Source of the DNA: Zea mays
Taxonomy: Eukaryota > Streptophyta > Magnoliopsida > Poales > Poaceae
Length of the DNA stretch: 64,000 nucleotides
Direction of reading: 5' to 3'
Assembly (NCBI RefSeq): GCF_902167145.1
Contig: NC_050096.1
Span: 270,776,622-270,840,621, forward strand
The notes under the pieces were generated by a model. The model was not told where the DNA came from and did not search any database. It saw only the letters and a list, made by a program, of their open reading frames with translations. Both the position numbers and the translations under genes were made by a program. Below, in pieces: positions 31,788 to 43,119 of the stretch (its first letter is position 1; each line of letters begins with the position of its first letter).

Positions 31788-32133
31788 GGCGAACTCCGCT
31801 CCGCCCGACCCCAAGGCTCGGACTCGGGCTAAGACCCAGAAGACGGCGAACTCCGCTCCGCCCGACCCCAGGGCTCGGACTCGGGCTAAGACCCGGAAGA
31901 CGGCGAACTCCGCTCCGCCCGACCCCAGGGCTCGGACTCGGGCTAAGACCCGGAAGACGGCGAACTCCGCTCCGCCCGACCCCAGGGCTCGGACTCGGGC
32001 TAAGACCCGGAAGACGGCGAACTCCGCTCCGCCCGACCCCAGGGCTCGGACTCGGGCTAAGACCCGGAAGACGGCGAACTCCGCTCCGCCCGACCCCAGG
32101 GCTCGGACTCGGGCTAAGACCCGGAAGACGGCG
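31788..32133 (+). repeat. 57-bp tandem repeat in 5' LTR, six copies
   Basis: Each unit contains GCGAACTCCGCTCCGCCCGA then GGGCTCGGACTCGGGCTAAG. Being 19 codons long, it stays open on several frames on both strands. The 3' LTR has seven copies. Confidence 0.9.
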
Positions 32134-32726
32134 AATCTCCGCCTCGCCCGACCCCAGGGCTCGGACTCCGCCCTGGCCTCGGCCTAACGATCTCCGCCTC
32201 GCCCGACCCCAGGGCTCGGACTCCGCCCTAGCCTCGGCCAAACGATCTCCGCCTCGCCCGACCCGGGGGCTCGGCCTCGGCCTCGGCAACGGAAGGCAGA
32301 CTCGACCTCGACTTCGGAGGAGCCCCCACGTCGCCCTGCCTAGGGCACAGGTCCGCCACGTCAACAGGAAGCGCCATCACCAACCTACCCCGAGCCGACT
32401 TGGGACACGAAGGACAAGACCGGCGTCCCATCTGGCCAGCTCCGCCGGATGGGCAATGATGGCGCCCCCCGAGCTCTGTGACGACGGCGGCTCTTAGCTC
32501 TCTTACGGCAGCAGAGCGACGTCAGCAAGGACTCGACCGCTCCAACAGCTGTCCCTCCGCCAGGCTCCGTCGCTCCTCCGACAGCCACGACATCACGCCA
32601 GCAAGGTGCCAAGACCTCTCCGGCTGCCACATTGGCATGTACCCAGGGCGTTAGCTCTCTCTCTCTCCGCTAGACACGTAGCACTCTGCTACCCCCCGTT
32701 GTACACCTGGATCCTCTCCTTACGAC

Positions 32727-32733
32727 TATAAAA
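32727..32733 (+). promoter_or_regulatory. TATA box of 5' LTR promoter
   Basis: TATAAAA sits in GACTATAAAAGGAAGGACC, about 310 bp before the LTR end. It probably directs genomic transcript start near 32760. The 3' LTR has the same motif at 44609-44615. Confidence 0.75.
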
Positions 32734-33039
32734 GGAAGGACCAGGGCCTTCTTAGAGAAGGTTGGCCGCGTGGGACCGAGGACGGGACAGGCGCTCTCTT
32801 GGGGCCGCTCGCTTCCCTCACCCGCGTGGACGCTTGTAACCCCCCTACTGCAAGCGCACCTGACCTGGGCGCGGGACGAACACGAAGGCCGCGGGACTTC
32901 CACCTCTCTCACGCTCGACTCCGGCCACCTCGCCTCTCCCCCCTTCACGCTCGCCCACGCGCTCGACCCATCTGGGCTGGGGCACGCAGCACACTCACTC
33001 GTCGGCTTAGGGACCCCCCTGTCTCGAAACGCCGACAGT

Positions 33040-33057
33040 TGGCGCGCCAGGTAGGGG
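33040..33057 (+). other. Primer-binding site of the gypsy element
   Basis: TGGCGCGCCAGGTAGGGG begins two bases after the LTR, where the minus-strand primer tRNA binds. I did not assign the tRNA. Confidence 0.6.
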
Positions 33058-33096
33058 CCTGCTGCGTGCTGACGAACAGCTCCCGTCAAGCTCCAG

Positions 33097-36000
33097 ATGG
33101 GCAGTCTCCAGCAACCTCTCCGGCCCGGGGCGGTGCTTCGCTTCGGGACTCTTGAGTTCATGTTCTTCGACGGCAGCTACGACATGATACTTCTTCCACC
33201 GCCACGCGACGACGACAATGGCGGCCGACAGCCCGCCCGCCGGCGGCGGAATCGACGACATCTTCCCCGCGTGGTGGAAGAGCAACATTCGAGCTCGCTC
33301 CGTTCTCTCCCCCGCCAACGGAGGAGGAGGCGGGGCCGTCAAGGCCAGGCGGGAGGCCGCGCTTCGTTGGCCGTCGAGCGAATCGACGCCCACGACGCCC
33401 CGACGGAAGGCACGCCGGACGTCGACCTCGCGTTCAAGACGGAGGCAAGCGCCGTCCCCCCGCGACACGCCGACCCCGAACCAGAAGACGACGCCAGCGC
33501 GCTCGCGGAAAGCCTGCAGGACGTCGCCCTCGTACCTGAGATGACGGTGCAACCAGTCCCCGATGTGACTACGTCGCTCCTCGTCGACCAAAAGGTACCA
33601 ACTAACTCCCATCTTGCGTCATTTCGACTCGGCCTCAACCCGCCAAACGATCTCGTTTTGGCGGGCGCTCTCATTGAGGCGAGTGCAACCCCACTGGGGT
33701 TTCGTATGCGGTCGCCTTGGGACCGGCTGACGGACGTCTCGACCTACGGGCCCTCTGGGTCCGAGGAAGATGACGATCCCAGCATCTGTTGGGATTTCTC
33801 CGGACTTGGCAACCCCAGTGCCGTGCGGGACTTCATGACCGCATGTGACTACTGCCTCTCCGACTGTTCCGACGGAAGCCGCAGCCTTGGCGACGAGAGC
33901 TGCGGCCCAAGCCGCGAATGTTTCCACATCGAGCTAGGGGATCCCTCCGAAGGCAACCATCTCGGCATGCCGGAGGACGGTGATCTTCCTAGGCCGGTGC
34001 CTCGCGCCGACACCCCACGGGAGCTAGCTGTGGTCCCCGCTCCGGCGGGGGGTTACGACCCACAACTCGAGCAAGTCCGCGAGGCGCAGGTCAGGCTTAA
34101 CGAGGGAACAGGAGCGCTTGAGCCGATCTGTCGGGACGTCGGACAGGCATGGGCGGGCCAACCCTTGGCCGGAGAAATACGTCACCTGCCCCAAGGTCTC
34201 CAGCACCGCGTCGCCAACGATGTCAGGGTTAGGCCGCCGCCCGCATCCAGCGGGGTTGGTCAGAACCTGGCAGCCGCAGCGATGCTCCTCCGCGCGATGC
34301 CGGAGCCATCAACCACCGAGGGTCGGCGAATCCAGGGAGAGCTCAAGAATCTCCTGGAAGGCGCTGCGGCCCGACGGGCCGAGAGCACTGCCTCCCGAAG
34401 GCAAGGATACCCCTCGGAACCTCACGCCGCGACTTCCCGATTCATGCGGGAAGCCTCGGTCTACACCGGGCGCACGCGCAACACCGCGCCTGCGGCCCCG
34501 GGCCACCTCGGCAACGAGCACCATCGACGCGACCGTCGGGCTCACCTCGACGAAAGGGTGCGCCGAGGCTACCACCCCAGGCGTGGGGGGCGCTACGACA
34601 GCGGGGAGGATCGGAGTCCCTCGCCCGAACCACCCGGTCCGCAGGCCTTCAGTCGGGCCATCCGACGGGCGCCATTCCCGACCCGGTTCCGACCCCCGAC
34701 TACTATCACAAAGTACTCGGGGGAAACGAGACCGGAACTGTGGCTCGCGGACTACCGCCTTGCCTGCCAACTGGGTGGGACGAACGACGACAACCTCATC
34801 ATCTGTAACCTCCCCTTGTTCCTCTCTGACACTGCCCGCGCCTGGTTGGAGCACCTGCCTCCGGGGCAGATCTCCAACTGGGACGACTTGGTCCAGGCCT
34901 TCGCTGGCAATTTCCAGGGCACATACGTGCGCCCCGGGAATTCCTGGGACCTTCGAAGCTGCCGGCAACAGCCGGGGGAGTCGCTCCGGGACTACATCCG
35001 GCGATTCTCGAAGCAGCGCACCGAGCTACCCAACATCACCGACTCGGATGTCATCAGCGCGTTCCTCGCCGGCACCACTTGCCGCGACCTGGTGAGCAAG
35101 CTGGGTCGCAAGACCCCCACCAGGGCGAGCGAGCTGATGGACATCGCCACCAAGTTCGCCTCTGGCCAGGAGGCGGTCGAGGCTATCTTCCGAAAGGACA
35201 AGCAGCCCCAGGGCCGCCCATCGGAAGAGGCTCCCGAGGCGTCTGCTCCGCGCGGCGCCAAGAAGAAAGGCAAGAAGAAGTCGCAATCGAAACGCGACGC
35301 TGCTGACGCGGACCTTGTCGCCGCCGCCGAGTACAAGAACCCTCGGAAGCCCCCCGGAGGTGCAAACCTCTTCGACAAGATGCTCAAGGAGTCGTGCCCT
35401 TACCATCAGGGGCCCGTCAAGCACACCCTCGAGGAGTGCGTTATGCTCCGGCGTCACTTCCACAGGGCCGGGCCACCCGCCGAGGGTGGCAGGGCCCGCG
35501 ACGACGACAAGAACGAAGATCACCAAGCAGGAGAGTTCCCCGAGGTCCGCGACTGCTTCATGATCTATGGAGGGCATGCGGCGAATGCCTCGGCTCGGCA
35601 TCGCAAGCAAGAGCGTCGGGAGGTCTGCTCGGTGAAGGTGGCGGTGCCAGTCTACCTAGACTGGTCCGACAAGCCCATCACCTTCGACCAGGCCGACCAC
35701 CCCGACCATGTGCCGAGCCCGGGGAAATACCCGCTCGTCGTCGACCCCGTTGTCGGCAATGTCAGGCTCACCAAGGTCCTGATGGATGGGGGAAGCTGCC
35801 TCAACATCATCTACGCCGAGACCCTCAAGCTCCTGCGCGTCGATCTATCCTCCGTCCGAGCAGGCGCTGCGCCCTTCCACGGGATCATCCCTAGGAAGCG
35901 CGTCCAGCCCCTCGGGCGACTCGACCTCCCCGTCTGCTTCGGGACGCCCTCCAACTTCCGAAGGGAGACCCTGACGTTCGAGGTGGTCGGGTTCCGAGGA

Positions 36001-39000
36001 ACCTACCACGCCGTACTAGGGAGGCCATGCTACGCGAAGTTCATGGCCGTCCCCAACTACACCTACCTGAAGCTCAAGATGCCGGGCCCCAACGGGGTCA
36101 TCACCGTCGGCCCCACGTACAAACACGCGTTCGAATGCGACGTGGAGTGCGTGGAGTACACCGAGGCCCTCGCCGAGTCCGAGGCCCTCATCGCCGACCT
36201 GGAGAACCTCTCCAAGGAGGTGCCAGACGTGAAGCGCCATGCCGGCAACTTCGAGCCAGCGGAGACGGTTAAGGCCGTCCCTCTTGACCCCAGTGGCGAC
36301 ACCACCAAGCAGATCCGGATCGGTTCCGGGCTCGACCCCAAATAGGAAGCAGTGCTCGTCGACTTTCTCCGCGCAAACGCCGACGTCTTTGCGTGGAGTC
36401 CCTCGGACATGCCCGGCATACCGAGGGATGTCGCCGAGCACTCGCTGGATATTCGAGCCGGAGCCCGACCCGTCAGGCAGCCTCTGCGCCGATTCGACGA
36501 GGAGAAGCGCAGAGTGATTGGCGAAGAGATCCACAAGCTAATGGCAGCAGGGTTCATCAAAGAGGTATTCCATCCCGAATGGCTTGCCAACCCTGTGCTT
36601 GTGAGGAAGAAAGGGGGGAAATGGCGGATGTGTGTAGACTACACTGGTCTCAACAAAGCATGTCCGAAGGTTCCCTACCCTCTGCCTCGCATCGATCAAA
36701 TCGTGGATTCCACCGCTGGGTGCGAAACCCTGTCCTTCCTCGATGCCTACTCAGGGTATCACCAGATCCGGATGAAGGAGTCCGACCAGCTTGCGACTTC
36801 CTTCATCACGCCGTTCGGCATGTACTGCTACGTCACCATGCCGTTCGGTTTGAGGAATGCGGGCGCGACGTACCAGCGGTGCATGAACCATGTGTTCGGC
36901 GAACACATCGGTCGCACAGTCGAGGCCTACATCGATGACATCGTAGTCAAGACAAGGAAGGCTTCCGACCTCCTCTCCGACCTTGAAGTGACATTCCGAT
37001 GTCTCAAAGCGAAAGGAGTCAAGCTCAATCCTGAGAAGTGTGTCTTCGGGGTGCCCCGAGGCATGCTCCTAGGGTTCATCGTCTCCGAGCGAGGCATCGA
37101 AGCCAACCCGGAGAAGATCGCGGCCATCACCAGCATGGGACCCATCAAGGACTTAAAAGGTGTACAGAGGGTCATGGGATGCCTCGCGGCCCTGAGCCGC
37201 TTCATCTCGCGCCTCGGCGAAAGAGGTCTGCCTCTGTACCGCCTCTTAAGGAAGGCCGAGTGTTTCGCTTGGACCCCTGAGGCCGAGGAAGCCCTCGGCA
37301 ACCTGAAGGCGCTCCTTACAAAGGCGCCTGTCTTGGTGCCCCCGGCGGATGGAGAAGCCCTCTTGGTCTACGTCGCCGCGACCACTCAGGTGGTTAGCGC
37401 CGCGATCGTGGTCGAGAGGCAAGAGGAAGGGCATGCATTGCCCGTTCAGAGGCCGGTCTACTTCGTCAGTGAAGTGCTGTCCGAGACCAAGATCCGCTAC
37501 CCACAAGTTCAAAAGCTGTTGTATGCTGTGATCCTGACAAGGCGGAAGCTGCGACACTACTTCGAGTCTCACCCGGTAACTGTGGTGTCATCCCTCCCCC
37601 TGGGGGAGATCATCTAGTGCCGAGAAGCCTCGGGCAGGATCGCAAAGTGGGCGGTGGAAATCATGGGCGAAACGATCTCGTTCGCCCCTCGGAAGGCCAT
37701 CAAGTCCCAGGTGTTGGCGGACTTCGTGGCCGAATGGGTCGACACCCAGTTGCCGACGGCTCCGATCCAACCGGAGCTCTGGACCATGTTTTTCGACGGG
37801 TCGCTGATGAAGACAGGAGCCGGCGCGGGCCTGCTCTTCATCTCGCCCATCGGGAAGCACATGCGCTACGTGCTGCGCCTCCATTTCCCGGCGTCCAACA
37901 ATGTGGCCGAGTACGAAGCTCTGGTCAACGGGTTGCGGATCGCCATCGAGCTAGGGGTCAGACGCCTCGACGCCCGCAGTGATTCGCAGCTCGTCATCGA
38001 CCAAGTCATGAAGAACTCCCACTGCCGCGACCCAAAGATGGAGGCCTACTGCGACGAGGTTCGGCGCCTGGAAGACAAGTTCTTCGGGCTCGAGCTCAAC
38101 CACATCGCTCGGCGCTACAACGAAACCGCAGACGAGCTGGCTAAAATAGCCTCGGGGCGAACGACGGTCCCCCCGGACGTCTTCTCCCGGGATCTGCATC
38201 AACCCTCTGTCAAGATCGACGACGCGCCCGAGCCCGAGGTACCCTCGGCTCAGCCCGAGGCACCCTCGGCACAGCCCGAGGTACCCTCGGCCCCCGAGGG
38301 CGAGGCACTGGACGTCGAGGAAGAGCAGAGCGGGGCCACGCCAGATCGGGATTGGCAGGCCCCGTACCTGCAGTATCTTCACCGAGGAGAGCTACCCCCC
38401 GACCAAGTCGAGGCTCGGCGGGTAGCACGACGCGCCAAGTCGTTCGTCTTACTGGGCGATGAAGAGGAGCTCTACCATCGCAGCCCCTCGGGCATCCTCC
38501 AGCGATGCATCCCCATCGCCGAAGGTCGGGAACTGCTGCAAGAAATACACTCGGGGGCTTGCGGCCATCACGCAGCACCCCGAGCCCTTGTCGGGAATGC
38601 TTTCCGACAAGGCTTCTACTGGCCAACAGCGGTGGCTGACGCCACTAGAATTGTCCGCACCTGCGAAGGGTGCCAATTCTATGCGAAGCAGACCCACCTG
38701 CCCGCTCAGGCTCTGCAGACAATACCCATCACCTGGCCCTTCGCTGTATGGGGTCTGGACCTCGTCGGTCCCTTGCAGAAGGCGCCCGGGGGCTACACGC
38801 ACCTGCTGGTCGCCATCGACAAATTCTCCAAGTGGACCGAGGTCCGACCTCTGAACAGCATCAGGTCCGAGCAGGCGGTGGCATTCTTCACCAACATCAT
38901 CCATCACTTCGGGGTCCTGAACTCCATCATCACCGACAACGGTACCCAGTTCACCGGCAAAAAATTCTCGGATTTTTGCGAAGATCACCATATCCGGGTG

Positions 39001-39594
39001 GACTGGGCCGCCGTGGCTCATCCCATGTCGAATGGGCAAGTAGAGCGTGCCAACGGCATGATTCTACAAGGGCTCAAGCCTCGGATCTACAACGACCTCA
39101 ACAAGTTCGGCAAGCGGTGGATGAAGGAACTCCCCTCGGTGGTCTGGAGCCTAAGGACGACGCCGAGTCGTGCCACGGGTTACACGCCGTTTTTCCTGGT
39201 CTACGGGGCTGAAGCTATCTTGCCCACTGACCTGGAATACGGCTCCCCGAGGACGAGGGCCTACACCGATCAAAGCAACCAAGCTAGCCGAGAAGAATCG
39301 CTGGACCAGCTGGAGGAGGCTCGGGACAGGGCCTTACTACACTCGGCGCGGTACCAGCAGTCCCTGTGACGCTACCACGCCCGAGGGATCCGGTCCCGAG
39401 ACCTCCAGGTGGGCGATCTGGTGCTTCGGCTGCGGCAAGACGCCCGAGGGAGGCACAAGCTCACGCCCCCCTGGGAAGGGCCATTCGTCATCGCCAAAGT
39501 TCTGAAGCCCGGAACGTACAAGCTGGCCAACAATCAAGGCGAGATCTACGGCAACGCTCGGAACATCAAACAGCTACGTCGCTTCTACCCTTAA
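33097..39594 (+). pseudogene. Gypsy gag-pol polyprotein with three in-frame stops
   Basis: One continuous frame runs from ATG 33097 to TAA 39592, about 2165 codons, with no frameshift. Domains in order: long N-terminal region; gag near residues 529-700 (LPLFLSDTARAWLEHLPPGQ); a Cys/His stretch (CPYHQGPVKHTLEEC) near 767; aspartic protease around D897 (LMDGGSCLNIIY); reverse transcriptase with [16 protein letters not shown] and YIDD at 36928; RNase H (FFDGS near 37789, DSQLVID); integrase with a zinc-binding HHCC segment at about 38550-38690 and the catalytic DNGTQF and HPMSNGQVERANG strings. Premature stops are TAG at 36343, TAG at 37615 and TGA at 39367. They fall between protease and RT, between RT and RNase H, and near the integrase C-terminus. 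This copy cannot make full-length Pol; it could be mobilised only in trans. Confidence 0.92.
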
Positions 39595-42500
39595 GATGTT
39601 TACAAGTTGTCCATATACCTCGCACCTGCGCAAAGTTTAGTCGTCAAGGAAGGGTCGGCCTAGCCTCGGCAAAGCCCGACCCTCCCTCGGGGGCTAAAAG
39701 GGGGGAGACCCCCTCTACGTCGAATTTTTCCTCGAAAAAGGATCTCTTTTTAGCAGGATTTCTTTCGTGCCTCTTGACTACTTCGGAAAGCGGATCCAGG
39801 CTGACCGAGCTGAGGGACTCCCATGCCTCTAGGATACGGATACCTCACTCGTCCCTTCCGCGAGAAGCAACTCTCGCTCGCACAAACATCCCTATTACCG
39901 ACAGAGAGTCCAGATGCTCGAAACAAGAGGAAAAAAGACGCAGCTTCGCAAGCACGGCGAGGGTGTGTTTTCTGGCCTCGGCGGCCGCAGAAGGCACACG
40001 CTACAAGACGATCTGATCCTGCAGGCTCGGGTCTTCACGCTGAAGGAAGCCGTAGCACCCTCGGCATCGACGGCGTCTTCAGCAAAGTCCAACCCAGCCT
40101 CGGACGGCGACGCGGTCCAGGGACTCCCCCGGGAATCCGACCCGAGCAGGCGGCTCGGCCGGTTACCCCTGGGGCCTCGGCCAGCCGGCTTCCAAGGGCG
40201 CCAGCCCGACCCGAGGCCTCGGCTGATCGACTTTGGCGTCGGCTCTGCTGACGGACGACACGGCTAGGCTCCGGCCAATCAGGTTCCCATTCTCGAGCCA
40301 ACTCCGCCTCTGTTCATACTGATATCGCTACCCCTGGCCTCGGCTCATCGAAGGGCGGCCGAGGGGTCCCTTTAACTAAGCTAGAGGAGCCCCAGACAAC
40401 AAGGCCGAACGGGCCGAGGGATTCCTACGCCTCCGGGATACGGATACCTCACTCGTCACCTTGACACGGGGCGACTCATGCTTGGCAAAGCGATTCAGAT
40501 AATCAACAGGCGAGATTTAGTGCTCGAAAATGAGGAAAAAACACGGCTCCGTGCCGAAATTACATACATGTTCAGGCCCCGACAGCCACAATGAACAAAA
40601 AACACTGGCATTCGAGATGCCATTACAAACGGAACTCCGGTTCCCCTCCGCAGGAACGAACAACCCCACTCCGAGGGGGAAGGCCTGCGGAGTAACAGAA
40701 GAACGATGAGCGGCTCGCTGCCGCCCGTTCCAACCACGACGACAACCACCCCCGCCCTCGGCAGCGAAGCGGCTTGGGCAGCAGCTTCGGGGCAGGTGTC
40801 ACGACAGGAGGGCTCTCCCCCGCTGAGGACGAGAACCAGCCATTCAGGCAAGGAGACGGAGACCCAGGGCCACTAGCGCCCTACCTATCCCGGCATGGCT
40901 GGAGGAAGTCTCCGTGGGACTCGAGGGCGCCATCCTCCCCCAGGCGCGGGGGGAAGAAAAAGGCAGCCGACCCACGCAGGGGCAGCCCCCGACTCGCCTC
41001 ATCTTCCATCTTGGCCTGGATGACGAAAATCCTTGAGGCCGAGGGAGGGGCAGAGGCCGCAGCCCGGCTCGCTTTCCCCCACCATCAAGCCGGAGGTCAT
41101 CATCTCGGGTGACCGCCGGTGGAGGGGAGCAGCCGGGCTGCATGATGAAAATCCTTGAAGCCGAACGATGGCTGAGAGGTACCAACTCCCATGGAGTTGC
41201 GTTCCTCCAACAAGGAGGCGGAAAGGCGGCGGATACCCCCCATCCGGGGCCTTGGAAGATGGAAAGACACGACGCATAAGGGAGGAAGAAGACATGGTTG
41301 CCTTCTGAAAGGAGTCTCCCTCCTTTTAAAGGCAACTCTCCCTACGTGCGCCCCCAGACGCCGCGGGCTAAGTCTTCTACAACACGCTCCAAGGCCCTCC
41401 CCTGCGACTCGGGGGCTGGGTCCCGCATGTCATGCAAACCGGCTCAGGGCAGAAGAAGCCAAACCGCCGCGCGTGGTGCGCACGACCGCCCAGCGGTTAC
41501 AAGCGACCCCCACTTTTGCCCAGACCAACGGGCGGAAGGGGCGGGCAGCCATGCAGGCGGCATGCAACCGCGCCAGGTGGATGCGCTTCTCCGACTTCTG
41601 ACACGCCAGCTTGGAAGCCCAGACCCACGCGTCAAGCAATCGGCGCGCCAGTTGCTGCATGCAAGCAACCGCACCGCCACTCGTGCCACTGTCGCGCCTC
41701 TCCGGTTGCGGAGCCTATGCCGCGACTCGAGGCGACCCAGCGGCGCCAGCCTGGCGCGTCAGTCAAAGCGACCGAAAGTGGGCCGACAGTAATGGCGGTG
41801 GCAGGCGGGCGGGCGCAGCAGTCACGTCGTCAGCCAGGCTCACGTCTCATCCTGGGACAACAAGAGAGCCTCCTCTCACGGCGTGAAGACGGTGCACCCG
41901 TGACCCGTTCCTCGAACGGATCGCGCACGCGCAACGGCCGCCCCGCCAACTACACGCCCCGTCGCATTAACTCCGCGGCGGGACACGCGGCGCCTCTGGC
42001 GGGAGAAGCGCGCGACGCTTCGCCTTCGCCGTAATAACCGCGTCAAAAAGAGGTACGCCACGTCGTTCAATTTCGTATCCTTTTCCTTTTTCCTCTTTCT
42101 CTATCTCTTGCAACAGGGACCGGGAAAGGGGGATACCCCGAAAAGGACCCTTCTCCGTGAAGGAACCGGGCTCCGAGCCCCCCCTACTGATCAGGGGTTC
42201 GAAGACTGGCCCTCCGAAGGGTTCAACAGTCGCCTCAGATCGCGTGGGCCCGACACCCACTACTGGTCAGGGGTTCGAAGGCCAGCCCCCCGAAGGGTTC
42301 CATGGCCGCCTCAGGCTACTCGGGCTCCGCGCCCATTACTGATCAGGGGTTCGAAGGCTGGCCCCCGAAGGGTTCACAGTCGCCTCAGACACCGAGCGAG
42401 GGATGACCAGGGGTACGTTCGATACATAACTGAGGCTCGGGCTGCGCTCCCGAGGTACCCTAGGACATTTCCGAGACTAGCGGGAACGATCTTGTAACGG

Positions 42501-43119
42501 AATCCCATCGGAGGGAGGCATCGAGCCCTCGGACCCCGTCGCCAGGGGACCGGGTCCGGCAAATCACCCGCAGGTACTTTTGGGCGTGCCTCTGGGCCCC
42601 TAGCCGACCCCCAACGAACGGGGCACGGACGTCCACTCGGATTACCCACTTGCAGCTCACCGGAGACACCATGTTCGGTGCCCATCGAGGGTAACATGGC
42701 GCACTCCCCCCCTCCTTGCGGAAAGGCGACGTAGGGGCGTATGTAAAAAGCCGAGTCTGTCCCTGATCGTCCTCTCGCCCTGTGCAGAGGCTCGGGGGCT
42801 GCTCTCGCAAAAACCGGCTCCGGCCGAACCGTTGACAGCGTCAACATACCAGCCCGAGAGCTTGGGCCCCGACCGTGCACCCGGGCTACGGCCAGTTCGC
42901 ATGAGGGAACGACCAGACCAGCCGAAGCATTACGCAAGGTATTAAGACCTCGAAGGAGTGTAACCACTCCTCCGAGGCCTCGGGGGCTACACCCGGCGGG
43001 TGCGCTCGCGCGCACCCACCGGAACGAAATGCAACCGAGAAAGGCTGGTCCCCTTGCAAAAAAGTGCGACGAAAGCCTCCAAGCGAGTGCTAACACTCCC
43101 TTCGAGGCTCGGGGGCTAC
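39595..43119. other. Long 3' noncoding region of the gypsy element
   Basis: About 3.5 kb lie between pol and the 3' LTR. The stretch is GC-rich with many CCTCGG/CCGAGG words. Two blocks are related: 39815-39905 and 40415-40505 both contain GGATACGGATACCTCACTCG (mostly as CTAGGATACGGATACC and CTCCGGGATACGGATACC). Short ORFs on both strands show no recognisable domain. Confidence 0.6.
42187..42392 (+). repeat. Approximately 76-bp tandem repeat, three copies
   Basis: Units start at about 42190, 42267 and 42343 with TCAGGGGTTCGAAG, followed by CCGAAGGGTTC and GCCTCAG. They lie in the 3' noncoding region of the gypsy element. Confidence 0.8.

Larger units (their letters stand above)
31287..33037 (+). 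repeat. 5' LTR, 1751 bp
   Basis: It starts TGTCGGGGACCATAATTAGG and ends AAACGCCGACA. It contains a C-run of 17 at about 31629, six copies of a 57-bp repeat, and a TATA box. It differs from the 3' LTR by one 57-bp unit, eight C residues and roughly a dozen point changes counted by eye, almost all transitions. Confidence 0.95.

Noticed and set aside
31788..32133. Regular 57-bp repeats resembling a CRISPR array
   Set aside because: Units are directly adjacent with no variable spacers, lie inside LTRs of a plant retrotransposon, and have no associated genes.
31733..32497. Long ORFs on both strands in the 5' LTR, and copies in the 3' LTR (43558-44379)
   Set aside because: They are translations of the 57-bp tandem repeat and GC-rich LTR, present in both LTRs and in several frames, with no domain.
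34118..35095. Overlapping ORFs of 100-325 codons within gag-pol on both strands
   Set aside because: The recognised gag-pol domains all lie in the frame of 33097; the others are composition shadows.
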